From Trichosphaerium sp. ATCC 40318 (taxonomy: Eukaryota; Discosea; Flabellinia; Trichosidae), in the NCBI GenBank assembly GCA_038496445.1, contig JALMLS010000631.1:62001-126000 (forward strand): a stretch of DNA of 64,000 nt, written 5' to 3'. The notes under the pieces are model-generated. The model was not told where the DNA came from, ran no database searches, and worked only from the letters and a program-made list of their open reading frames with translations. Positions 1 to 9,200 of this stretch are shown here, one piece after another (the first letter of the stretch is position 1; the number at the start of each line of letters is the position of its first letter). The translations under genes and the position numbers were made by a program.

Positions 1-318
1 ACATCTCCACAATGGATAGTGCAAGCTGTAGTCAATCATCTCTCTGCTATTTGTTAAGCATTTCCACAGATGTTGTATTGGTTGTAGTTCCTTCTTCCAG
101 TACGTGTCGCTCTTGCAAAGCCTGTTGAAAGCTGTACTTACAAGCCACACACCTTGTACAAGGCTGGTTACATCGAGTTGCTCTGAAATTGCTTCCCATA
201 TCTCAATTGGTAGTTCTGGTTGTTTTAATGTCCTAGTGTGAAGCCTAAACGCACGTGTTAGCAACACTTCCGAGAATAGCCACACCGCTTTGTTGTAGAA
301 GCGCTCTTGAATTCATCT
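1..318 (-). CDS. F-box domain protein, partial (runs off left edge)
   Basis: Reading the minus strand from about 315 down to 1 gives one open frame with no stop. It contains LPIEIWEAISEQLDVTSL followed by a VQGVWLVSTAFNRLCKSDTYWKKEL-type segment, the pattern of an F-box: LP-x-E/D-I/L, a hydrophobic helix, the VSTAFNRLC stretch and a W. F-box proteins are substrate adaptors of SCF ubiquitin ligases. The 3' part lies outside the window, so the substrate-binding domain is unseen. The 5' end is unresolved: an in-frame stop lies just upstream of the frame near 318, so a short first exon with ATG (for example near 335) must be spliced on. It is transcribed divergently from the methyltransferase gene starting at 472. 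The F-box reading is good; everything else is open. Confidence 0.55.
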
Positions 319-471
319 GACATGACTACTGGTTAAAGTACAGTGGTTATAGCTTACTTTTTAATAAGGATAGGACTTGTAAGCCGGATTAAGTTAGTAC
401 TTCATTGAAAGCATTGTTTTTTCTCCAGAGTGCCGCACGTAGATCAACTGGGTCAAATCGTATTTGTATGA

Positions 472-1841
472 ATGAAGCAACGTAGGCAGAAGCTACAGGA
501 TGCTCAAAGAGACTTCAATTCACTTCATGTTTGTGTAGACACTCTACAGTGTGCCATTCAAGGTAATTACGCGTAGGGAATCTATCTGAACCATCTAGGC
601 TGCGTTCCTTGTTGCTATAAAATTTTGGTTTACGCTAAAGAGCCATACGCTCGTAATCAGCGACCCGAGAGCTGTGCTCGTATAAAGAAGCAGAAATTAC
701 CAATTAATTCGCACAGAAGTACAAGTAGCCAAAAAACTACTATAACCGCATCGAAACAACGAATTGGGTTGTATTCAAACGGCCAGAGAATTTTGACAGT
801 TGGTGATGGAGATTTGTCGTTTAGTGCGTCTATTTCAACAATAAACTCAACACCAGGCCAACCAACAATGATAGCATCGTCATATCAAAGCAAGGCAGAG
901 GTACACGCACATTTTACATAATTCCTTCTGACACTTTGCAACAGGTAACTGCAACATTTAAAACAGGTGCTAATAACATCAAAATATTAAATGACAATAA
1001 CGTCCCAACATTTTTTAACTTGGATGCCACTGGTACGCAACAATCTCATTTGTACACAATTTAATTTAAGTGTGATTTCTCAACGTTATTACTAGTATTG
1101 GATAAAATAGAAGTTCTAAAGGGAAAGAAGTTTGATCGTATTTTATGGAATTTTCCTTGTATAGAGTCTAAGACAAAAGCTGATGGACAGAATGAAGATA
1201 TGGAAGCTAATAAGTCACTACTGCGTAGTTTTTTTATAACAGCACAAACTATTTTAGCAAAAGATGGTATGTATGAGACTTCTAATTCTTTCTAAAATCA
1301 CGTGGATTAAATTCTTTTTTTTTCGACTTTTAGGAGAAATACACATCAGTCATAAAACAAAACCACCATACTGTCACTGGGATATCACAGCGTTAGCTCG
1401 TGATTCAAATCTTAAGTGCTTGGGAAGGATTGTTTTTGATAGGTCGCTCTATAGAGGTACGGAAGATAGTTGTTTGTGGCAGACTGAGATTAATAAAAAA
1501 TAGGGTACCAAAATAGAAGAACAAACTTGGCTAGAAAGTTTCCATTGTGGGACGCTGAAACATTTGTTTTTAAACCATTGTCTAAAGAAACTACACTCAG
1601 TAATACTTTTACACAAGATTTTATAGTATCTCTGAGTAAAGACGTTCAAAAATGTGTAGCTGGTATGTAGTAGATATAAACTCTAGAGATTTTACTTATC
1701 TGGCTTGTAGATGTACTGATTCAAATCAAGAACAAGAAATTCGATGCAACAGCGTCTATAGCTAAATACAATAATATATCAAAGCGAAAACGGTATGCTT
1801 TAGAAGACAATATTTTTGCCGTTGGCAAATGTTTTGATTAA
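472..1841 (+). CDS. Rossmann-fold rRNA uridine-N3 methyltransferase (BMT5/FDXACB1-like)
   Basis: Seven exons (472-562, 641-900, 945-1032, 1096-1266, 1334-1456, 1504-1662, 1711-1841) join in frame to 340 residues. The core matches the DUF2431 family, whose yeast member Bmt5 makes m3U in 25S rRNA: ILTVGDGDLSFSASIS (SAM-binding start), FDRILWNFPCIE (equivalent of the family's FNFPH), a KSLLRSFFITAQTILAKDGEI helix-strand, HWDITALARDSNL, and GYQNRRT followed by FPLWDAETFVFK. The family normally has His after NFP; here it is Cys. A basic N-terminal leader (MKQRRQKLQDAQRDF) fits a nucleolar protein. All introns are 44-78 bases and start GTA. The C-terminal extension after FVFKPL is about 85 residues, basic and unassigned. 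The start at 472 is chosen because it is the only ATG whose exon joins exon 2 in frame. The family call is firm; modification site and substrate are inferred. Confidence 0.85.
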
Positions 1842-1875
1842 CATCCTTGTGTTAACCCTTTGAAATAGTACTGAT

Positions 1876-2299
1876 CATGATGGCAAGCCACAAGCGAAAC
1901 GGTTTAAGAAAAAAACGTGATCCAGTGCACGTGGGAGTACAGAGATAATAGAATACGTGTTTCTGGCTGCGACTTAGAAGTGTATAATAAAGAATAGTCT
2001 CACTCAACTCAAGGGATTGATAGCATTTGGTTAAATTGTCCACATGCATTTTAGTAACAACACCTTGCAAAGACGTTGCTACAAGCTCTATGGGCCATCG
2101 AAGTTGCACGTGTACTATGCTACGTGAGCGCTAATGGTATCATTCGTGCGCTTATTGTAGTTTGCACAGTAATTTGGGCGAAGAAGCACTAAAACGAGAA
2201 GGACGTAGCGAAGTCACCATTACGCAACATTTAGATCGTAGCTGTGTACTATCTTCATTTGTAGAGTACATACAGCGCCGGAAAAAAAAACTGCAATAG
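1876..2299 (+). CDS. possible CENP-X/MHF2-like histone-fold protein
   Basis: No long frame is present, but short exons join well. An exon ending RIRVSGCDLE at about 1980 joins, past an intron starting GTGTATAATA and ending at about 2068, to LLQALWAIEVAR. After a further 34-base intron (GTACTATGC to TTGTAG) comes LHSNLGEEALKREG, then RSEVTITQHLDR and the stop at 2297-2299. The order 'R(V/I)SG-x-x-L-E', a long helix rich in A/L, 'A-x-x-E-G' and 'V-T-I-x-x-H-L-D/E' follows the compact CENP-X/MHF2 histone fold, a partner of CENP-S in kinetochores and in FANCM remodelling. The basic tail (QRRKKKLQ) is not typical. The first exon is not resolved (an ATGATG at about 1876 is one candidate). It could also be a winged-helix or other small helical protein. 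Low to moderate confidence. Confidence 0.4.
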
Positions 2300-2339
2300 C
2301 AGTCTTGTTCGTTCACACTCATAAAACAACTATCACAAC

Positions 2340-2938
2340 ATGCAAAGTAGCTTCCACTCTGAGAGGTACGTAAACCTTGCGTTGTACCAGTTTGTTTTGA
2401 TCTGTATTAACTGTGCATAGAACAGCAGACGGTTCCGTTGCCGTAAAAGTCACTGTACAAACCGGTTGGACTGCTGGTACGTTTCGGCAGTTGATCTTTA
2501 CCTAGCGAATAAAACGCTCTCTTTTGGACCAATTTAAGCGTAACCAGTTCTTACTCGCGAAATCCAACGCGCTGATCAGACTCTTACGCGCAAACTTTAT
2601 CATTTAAACCTCAAATGGCGTTATAACGTACTAAATGCTTGTAGGCTTTAACCAACAATGGATGCCTACCTCTACATACACCGTTGTAGTATCTGAGAAG
2701 GCACTCTTCAGCGAGCTAATGGACAAGCTTAAAGAGCAAACTGGTACGCTATTGCGATGTTGTACTTCTCTAACCGGCGAAACTAGGTCCTGTACTCGCA
2801 AAAAATGTTGACAAGATTTACGGTGTCGATAACTCAGGAAACAAAATCAAGTGTGAGCCAAGCAAAACAATTGGTGAAAACAGAATTACCCACGATCGTC
2901 AAATCAAATTGCGCTTCCCTAACAGCGTTGGTAACTAA
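2340..2938 (+). CDS. small protein of unknown function (110 aa, 4 exons)
   Basis: Exons 2340-2365, 2421-2476, 2645-2743 and 2787-2938 sum to 333 bases and give 110 residues in frame. Introns begin GTACG and end TAG; the second (168 bases) carries a branch-like TACTAAA just before its acceptor. The protein has an alternating strand pattern (SVAVKVTVQTGW, STYTVVVSEKALFSELMDKL, then ITHDRQIKLRF) that could be a beta-grasp, ubiquitin-like fold, but I do not recognise a family. No signal peptide or membrane segment. It starts 40 bases after the preceding stop, on the same strand, so promoter space is minimal. The exact closure of the frame through four exons is the main evidence that this is a gene. 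Confidence 0.6.
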
Positions 2939-3125
2939 AAAACCCCCACGTAGTGAGGAATACAGCACATAAAAAGTGCGGTTAAATACACGTAGTGTTA
3001 ATTAAATAAAATTACTTGTAGTAATCCTACCCATTTTTGTCAAGGCACTTCTTTCATTTTATTCTCCCGCACACCCATTTTTCAAAGCATCAATCACATC
3101 TCATTTCCAATTTGTACTGCCTGAG
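2939..3125. other. short intergenic spacer
   Basis: AT-rich gap between the 110-residue gene and the MORN gene. It contains the 3' end of the former and presumably the promoter of the latter. I see no ORF, tRNA or repeat. Confidence 0.6.
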
Positions 3126-5560
3126 ATGGATGACGTTGATGTTAGAAGGGTACAAAAAAAATACCAAAAAAAATGTTCATGAAGATGTTTAATGGCCCTG
3201 TAGATGCTCGATGACATAGATAACCTCCTCGATGACTTCGATGAGCCTATTGAATATATTGAGGATGTACCACCAATTGAATTGGATAGCACGTTCGCGG
3301 ACGTAGCTAAAACTGAAAGAGATGATTTAAAATTGCAATTGAAAGTAAGTCTGTTTTATATTGCGTCTATTGATGTATTATAGGCACAACTCGCCAACAA
3401 CGACAACCTACCAATCCAAGGTGCTGAAATTTCCGTTCCGTTGCGCAAACGCGCGAAAGTACGGTTTTCCAGACGCAATCAAAAATAAATACAATTCTAG
3501 GCAGTTGAACGACGATCTCCGCGATCATCAGTGCACTCTACAACGCCCACAAACCGTAAATCACAAAAGGAAGAGGCATGTACATTTGCGGAATGTCAAA
3601 TTGTACAATTGACGAATTTCGTAGAATGCAGCAGAAGCCTTACGGGCGATAGATGGCGCGAATTCAAGCTCTACATCTTCAACGCGTTCGAGTACAAGAT
3701 CGAGTGTTCGGTTATCACTTACGCTATCGAATACACCACCATCAAAGGTGACGGTTTTAATTTTCACGTGCTGGTTTTTAAATTTTCCATCCAGGTACCA
3801 AAAGCGAAGGACGGCAAATTGGTGTACAAAGAAGTACCATTTTCTAATGGCGACGTGTATAAAGGTACCCTACAGCGTATTGCAATGATTGACTGGTAAA
3901 AAAGGGCAATATAATTACAGAAATAGTAAACGAGGCGGATTTGGTACTTACTTCCACAGTAATGGCGACATGTACGAAAAATTCTTCGATTTAATTTTGT
4001 TTTTTCAAATATTTTCCTTGGATGATCAACTTTTGGCTCTGTAGCATAGTGGTTATTGCACCTGCTTCGTAAGCAGGGGGTCGTGGGTTCGACTCCCACC
4101 AGTGCCTTTTTTTGCATCTTTTTGTTGCTTATTTATGTTTAGGTATGAAGGCGAATACGTAAACGGGAAATCAACTGGCAAAGGAGTGTATACTTTTTTC
4201 AATGGCGCAACTTACACAGGAGACTTTGTTGATGGCAAATTTCACGGCGAGGGAATTAGAATGACACCGAGTGGTGAGAATTACAAAGGTAGCTTCCGAA
4301 ACGACAAATACAATGGAAAGGGTACTATTACGCACAGTAATGGAGATGTTTATGAAGGTGTGTTACTTTTTAATTCAAAATTAATTGTTGCATTTCTAAC
4401 GTACTCTCTTCTTAGGTTACTGGTGTGATGGTATGCGTCATGGTAGAGGAACATTACGTGCTGCAACTGGAAGTGTATTTATCGGTGATTGGGCGTATGG
4501 TAAAATACAAGGCCACGGAAAACAGCAATTGCCATCAGGTATGTTTAAATCACACTTGTCACTTAGTTTCAATTTTATTTACTAAAAACTGAGTTGTAGG
4601 CGATATTTATGTTGGTCAGTTTAGGAATAATAGTGCTGATGGTCAGGGTAAAGCAACATTCGCTGGTACTCTCTTTAAGTGGTGAATCACATTCAGTTGT
4701 ATTGACTCGCTTTTCTTTTTGATAGATGGCTCTACATTTGAAGGAGCGTTCAAAGAAGCTAAATTCCATGGTTGGGGAAAGCGTACCTACGCTAATGGTG
4801 ACTTATATGCTGGTAATTTCAAAGAGGGGTTGAAATGTGGTCACGGTGTCTATACGTACAGTGACGGTTCTAAATTCGAAGGTGAATATGCGAATGACGT
4901 AAAATGTGGCGTTGGAAAATACACGTACGCTTCTTGTTTTTTTTTCTTAATAAATTCCGGTTTAGTCATCTTTGAAACTAACAAACGTATTTTCAGGTAT
5001 GCATCTGGTGATATGCATGAAGGTTATTATAAAAATAATAAACCTAATGGTGAGGGTAAATACACATTTGCGAATGGAGATGTTTATGAGGGATCATTTT
5101 TAAATGGAGATTTTCATGGTGAAGGTTGTTACAGGGTGCGTTTCTTTTTTTTTTTTCATGCAGGATTGGATGTTTTATACTCGTTTTAGGACGTCTCAGG
5201 TGGTGTTTACAAAGGTCAATTTGATAAAGGATTGAAACAAGGTTTAGGAAGATGGAGGTCATCAAGTGGTGCTCGGTATACTGTGCGTTAAAAACAGATT
5301 AGAAATTCAGAGAAAAAAAGTTAACTTACTTTTTTCAAGGGAACTTTTTCTGAAGGAAAAATGCATGGTAAAGGAACTTACGTTTATGCAAGTGGATCCA
5401 CCTATGAGGTATGTATTATAACGTAAACAAGTGCTTCATACTTATGATACTGTAGGGTGATATGAAAGACAGTAAGCCTAACGGTACTGGGAAATTCACA
5501 AGCAACAAAGGGTTTGTTGTTCATGAGGGACAATTTAAAGACGGTCAACCTAAAACTTAA
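3126..5560 (+). CDS. MORN-repeat protein
   Basis: Fifteen exons (3126-3149, 3204-3344, 3384-3458, 3501-3579, 3632-3747, 3795-3864, 3905-3971, 4143-4357, 4416-4538, 4600-4665, 4726-4924, 4997-5135, 5190-5282, 5340-5408, 5456-5560) sum to 1581 bases, 526 residues. The first about 145 residues are acidic then Ser/Thr/Arg-rich and probably disordered. The rest is a tandem array of about a dozen MORN units of the form Y-x-G-x-(Y/F)-x-x-(G/D)-x-x-x-G-x-G-x-(Y/M), for example GDVYEGSFLNGDFHGEG. MORN arrays bind membranes or scaffold cytoskeletal and phosphoinositide-kinase proteins; no catalytic domain follows here, so a scaffold role is inferred. Two introns use GTGCG donors. The intron 3972-4142 contains a tRNA gene on the same strand. 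Confidence 0.9.
4035..4106 (+). tRNA. tRNA-Thr (anticodon CGT), nested in an intron
   Basis: The 72 bases fold as a tRNA. The acceptor stem is GGCTCTG with CAGTGCC (one internal T-T mismatch). The D arm lies around TAGCATAGTGG, a good A box. The anticodon stem CCTGC/GCAGG encloses loop TTCGTAA, giving anticodon CGT. The T arm carries GGTTCGACTCC, a consensus B box. CCA is not encoded. A run of seven T directly after the gene is a pol III terminator. There is no tRNA intron. It reads ACG threonine codons. It sits wholly inside the 171-base intron 3972-4142 of the MORN gene, on the same strand. Confidence 0.93.
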
Positions 5561-6247
5561 CAAAAATTTGAGAGTGTTAGAATTGGTTCCCTCTTTCTTT
5601 CCTCCTCCCTCTGTCCTATTCTTATTTCACCTTGTACATTCAGATTTCACCATAGCTTCTTTTTTCAAAAAAGAGGTCACCCCGCGATGTACAGTCACTA
5701 CTTTAGCGTACAGGTAAAGAAAAAACACTTTCAGATATTCTTCTTTTTTTTGTTGTCAGTGACAAAAAAAACCAAACAGATGATTATTTGTGTGCTTGAT
5801 GGGTTCTGTATGTTATTCCAGCTCTTTATACTTTTTGTGTAACAATATTTGGTACCAGAAAATAAATAACACATGTAAGAACTAACGCATCACGTTTATT
5901 GAAAAAACCTACAACGAGACCATAAATGATTGTAGTATAAATCTTTATTCTATTGATACTTTCTTTGATTTGCTTGCATAAACTCAACTTCAATAATAAC
6001 TAATCCTTTATTTGTTTGTTATCTTGTTTATTTTTGTTAGTAGTTGTATACTACACTAGTTTCGTTTGATTAAACAATAGTACTAAAACACAACCAATAT
6101 GTCAAAGCTAATACTTGACGCAAAAATAAATGAACAAGTGCTGTATTACATTCAACACAATCCCTCTTGTAAGAATAAAATACTCCTTTCAACAAATCTT
6201 GTCTGACTTGCAACATTTTCGTTATATTTGGTTCCTAGAGACAACAA
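5561..6247. other. convergent intergenic region
   Basis: Nearly 700 bases between the stop of the MORN gene (+) and the stop of the next gene (-). It is AT-rich with T and A runs, consistent with two 3' untranslated regions and polyadenylation signals (AATAAA near 5861). No exon chain, tRNA or repeat is visible. Confidence 0.5.
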
Positions 6248-7909
6248 TTAGCCCGACCAAGTAACGGAGTAAAACCAAAATGGGTAGACCAAAAACTTGC
6301 CCAAAGACATAAGCTGTTTTTTAGTAAATTGCTTCACAGACATGTCGTAAGCGAGGAACTGTTCAAGTGCTGTGGTATCATCCATCCCTTTCAATGTACT
6401 TATAAGCTTTTCTTTAGAACTACGAAGTTTCTTAGCAGCTAAAAACACTTGTCAGTCAAATGAACAACAACAGAAAAAAACTAAGAAAAAAACCCACTAT
6501 CTCAACTTACCACGACTGCAAGGAGTCAAGCTCGAGTCTAAGGATTTTCTTTTAGGCCTAACAGACGCTATATGCAAATGAATAACCTAAATATCTTAAT
6601 GGGTAACTGGCGTACCTAGTAAGTCTACATCATTGGAAACTTGGATATTCTCAAAGGATAATTGCACTAAATAGCTGGTAACAAAAATAGAAAAAAAAGT
6701 AAGTTGTACTAGGTTCAATGCCATTAGTTTTTTCGGTGTTTGAGTTTTTTTGCATGCTACACGGACTATCAATAGGTGGGCTTTCAGGCTCTTCTAGATC
6801 AATTTCGTTGCTTAGCATTTCCTTTAAACTAGAGCCACGAGCTTCTTCAGGTTCATCACCTTCTTCAGATACACATAAATCAGATATCTCATCTTCTAGG
6901 CAGGAATAAGATAATATCTCAGCCTAAAAAATAGTAAATGTTTACCTTCAATTTGTTGCTTATTCTCTTCGTATGATATAGCTTTATTTCCAACCAAAAT
7001 ATCGCCATCGTCGCCACTGGATTCCCACGAATTGTTTATGTACGGTAAAACTTTAGTATGTAGAGTAGTAATCGCTAGTTTATGAGTGTCAATGGAGCTA
7101 GAAGAAACATTGATCGGACGTACCATCCTTGATATCAGCAAATCTCACGCTGACAAGATTGTCATCAAGAGATTGGCATCCTGCCGGTAGCCTCCTTTTA
7201 GAAGGTCTAACGGACAATGTGAGTACTGATCCAGTCGCTACGTGTAAACATTAGAACAACAGCTCATTTCTCACAATCAACGTACCGCAAGCTTCGTTTA
7301 TCATATTGTACTTCACGAAAAGTACTTCGTCGATTGTAGGCTTTAGTTCTATGTCGACACCGTCTTTTCCAAAGTCAGCCCACAACGTATTGTTGCTAGC
7401 AACAAAAGTAACGTTGTTTATCTCTACTTGTTCCAAGATCAGAGAGTAGATTCTTCAAATGTTTAGTTCAAGCACTGTAGATGTATGTGGTGCGTACTTG
7501 CGAGGTTCCTGCATTTCATTGACCTTGTTCAGAAATGCTTTACTCGTCTACGGTGTATGTTAGAACGTAAGGCATGGTATACATCTAATAATACTGTGCG
7601 TACTGTTGCGTAGTTTGAAGCTTCCACTTTCTGAAAAAGTTTTTGAAGTTCTTTACTTGTGAATAATAGCTTGCTCATCTTCATTATTGACCCTTAAACA
7701 AACCGTGTTACTGTGCAACTACGCAAACGGCAAGTGTCAATACCTTTTGTCAACCGGAACAAAATGGAGAATAGGGAACTCTACAAAAACTATAAATGCC
7801 AATAATGATGATGCTCTCTGGACGCACTTGAACGAAGGAATCTAAAAAACAAAGAGTCAATTCTCAAAACACTATTAAAACTTGACTACGTACTACCACA
7901 TTCCATCAT
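6248..7909 (-). CDS. protein of unknown function with acidic middle and basic C-terminus
   Basis: A chain of short exons on the minus strand stays in frame through introns with GTACG donors. A probable start is ATGATG at 7909; a later in-frame ATG at 7684 (MKMSKLLFTSKELQKLF) is safer. The protein then reads EQVEINNVTFVASNNTLWA, SVLTLSVRPSKRRLPAG and SVRFADIKDAITTLHTK. A Glu-rich stretch follows (EEDEISDLCVSEEGDEPEEA), then VRPKRKSLDSSLTPCSRAA, which looks like a nuclear localisation signal, and a helical C-terminal exon (6248 to about 6450) ending FWFYSVTWSG. I do not recognise a family. The N-terminal half alternates strand and helix; a sliding-clamp-like fold was considered but is not supported by specific residues. 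Exon order is well supported from 7684 down. Confidence 0.6.
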
Positions 7910-8125
7910 TATTTTGGCCGTTTCTTTTCTGACTACGTGAAGGACAAATAAAACAAGAAAACAAACATTAACTCAAAGTGATTTGAGCGGATACAATTTA
8001 ACCTTGAAATCAGGACTTTGTTTTATGATCCTTAGATGACTGTTACTCAAATCTACACATTGTTACAGTACCTTTGGTTAGCAGCGTGCCTAGGAATATA
8101 AGTTTGGTAGCCGCAGTGAAAGAGT

Positions 8126-8803
8126 TTACTTAGCGAGTAGAACATTCAAGCACTCTACAATATCTGTAATGCGAGGCTGCTCTATATCATTTGATATCGC
8201 AGAGAACAGCTCTAATACGAAAGCTTTACCGGTCATTGTCTTGCCTAAAGCACGTAAACACATAGTATATTATCATAGCACATACCTTCTGTAGTTTCGG
8301 AGAACGCAAAGAGGATACTAAAAAGTGCGCGTAAACTCTTGTTCATGGCGGGTTGCAAGCGCTCCTTGAATACACATGCTAAGTAGCCAAGTGTCAGCTA
8401 GTATTTATGCTATCTTTAAACGTATTGTTTTGGCAGCGTGGTTATTCAGGAGAATCTGTTTGGATGATCTGAGGATGTTAGCATCTGCGTCTTAGCTACT
8501 GGTTACATACGCATCTTCTACGCAATAGCGCAACAGGACAATTACGTCTTCCACTACTTGTTTACTTCCTTGTTTCAATTCCTTACTATGTGAGTCAGTA
8601 AGACGCGAAGTAATGGTACCCTGGTAAGCACTGTCAGAAGCTTTTTAGCAGTCTTTTTGTCAAGCAGCTTGCTTTGTCTTTGCTTCGAAGGATTATTGCG
8701 CCATTTGCGAAGCGTCTTGGCTATTGATCTGCGCGGCGAGCTTAGAACTTCAGCAATCTAAGTAGTGTGAACAAAAGTAGTAGAAAATTCCTACCGTTGT
8801 CAT
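8126..8803 (-). CDS. small helical-repeat (HEAT/ARM-like) protein, unknown function
   Basis: From ATG at 8803 the frame runs MTTIAEVLSSPRRSIAKTL and QRQSKLLDKKTAKKLLTVL, then across 35-45 base introns to LKQGSKQVVEDVIVLLRYC, SLRALFSILFAFSETTE and FVLELFSAISNDIEQPRI, with the stop at 8126-8128. The repeated amphipathic helix pairs resemble ARM or HEAT solenoid units, about 160 residues in all. An Arg/Lys-rich N-terminal third suggests nucleic-acid or nuclear association. One intron uses a GTTTAA donor, weaker than the rest, so that junction is tentative; another carries a clear TGCTAAC branch site. It lies 217 bases upstream of the next gene on the same strand. No specific family recognised. 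Confidence 0.55.
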
Positions 8804-9200
8804 CTTGTGTAATACAAAACGTGCTTATCTCGCTTAGACTGCAAATTTCACTTAAAACAATAAAGTTGCTAAAAACCAAAACACTTTTTTACGAACAGAA
8901 TTTATTGTGTAGCGCCGCTCTATAAAATTGTAGGCGCAGACTGAGCATAAGCGACATCAGTCATTCGTCCGTAAATGTCGTCAGAGTGCCATATAGAAAA
9001 GCAGCTGCGACACATGTAGTTCTACTACCGAGCGTGTTGTAGGCATCGGTGTTTCCGACTTTATAGCTTGTTGTAAGCCGTATACCCACAATTGGCAGTA
9101 CGACTACTGAGATACGGTTTAGTGGCCCGATAGCCATAGCCGCTTCTGGACACGAGGAGTTGAGGGACCATTTTTGATCTAAAAAAAATTGCAACGTGAC
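8804..9200. other. intergenic region between two minus-strand genes
   Basis: About 400 bases between the start of the helical-repeat gene and the stop of the kinase gene. A 77-codon minus-strand frame at 8961-9194 is open, but it has no good start and does not join to a neighbour. It lies directly downstream of the kinase stop, so I read it as 3' UTR and promoter sequence. Confidence 0.4.

Noticed and set aside
3561-3767. 68-codon minus-strand frame inside the MORN gene
   Set aside because: It is the complement of a Ser/Thr/Arg-rich exon; the plus-strand exon chain closes exactly to 527 codons.
7684-7909. HUS1/RAD9-like clamp assignment for the gene at 6.2-7.9 kb
   Set aside because: Strand-helix alternation is suggestive, but no diagnostic residues could be matched, so it is left unassigned.
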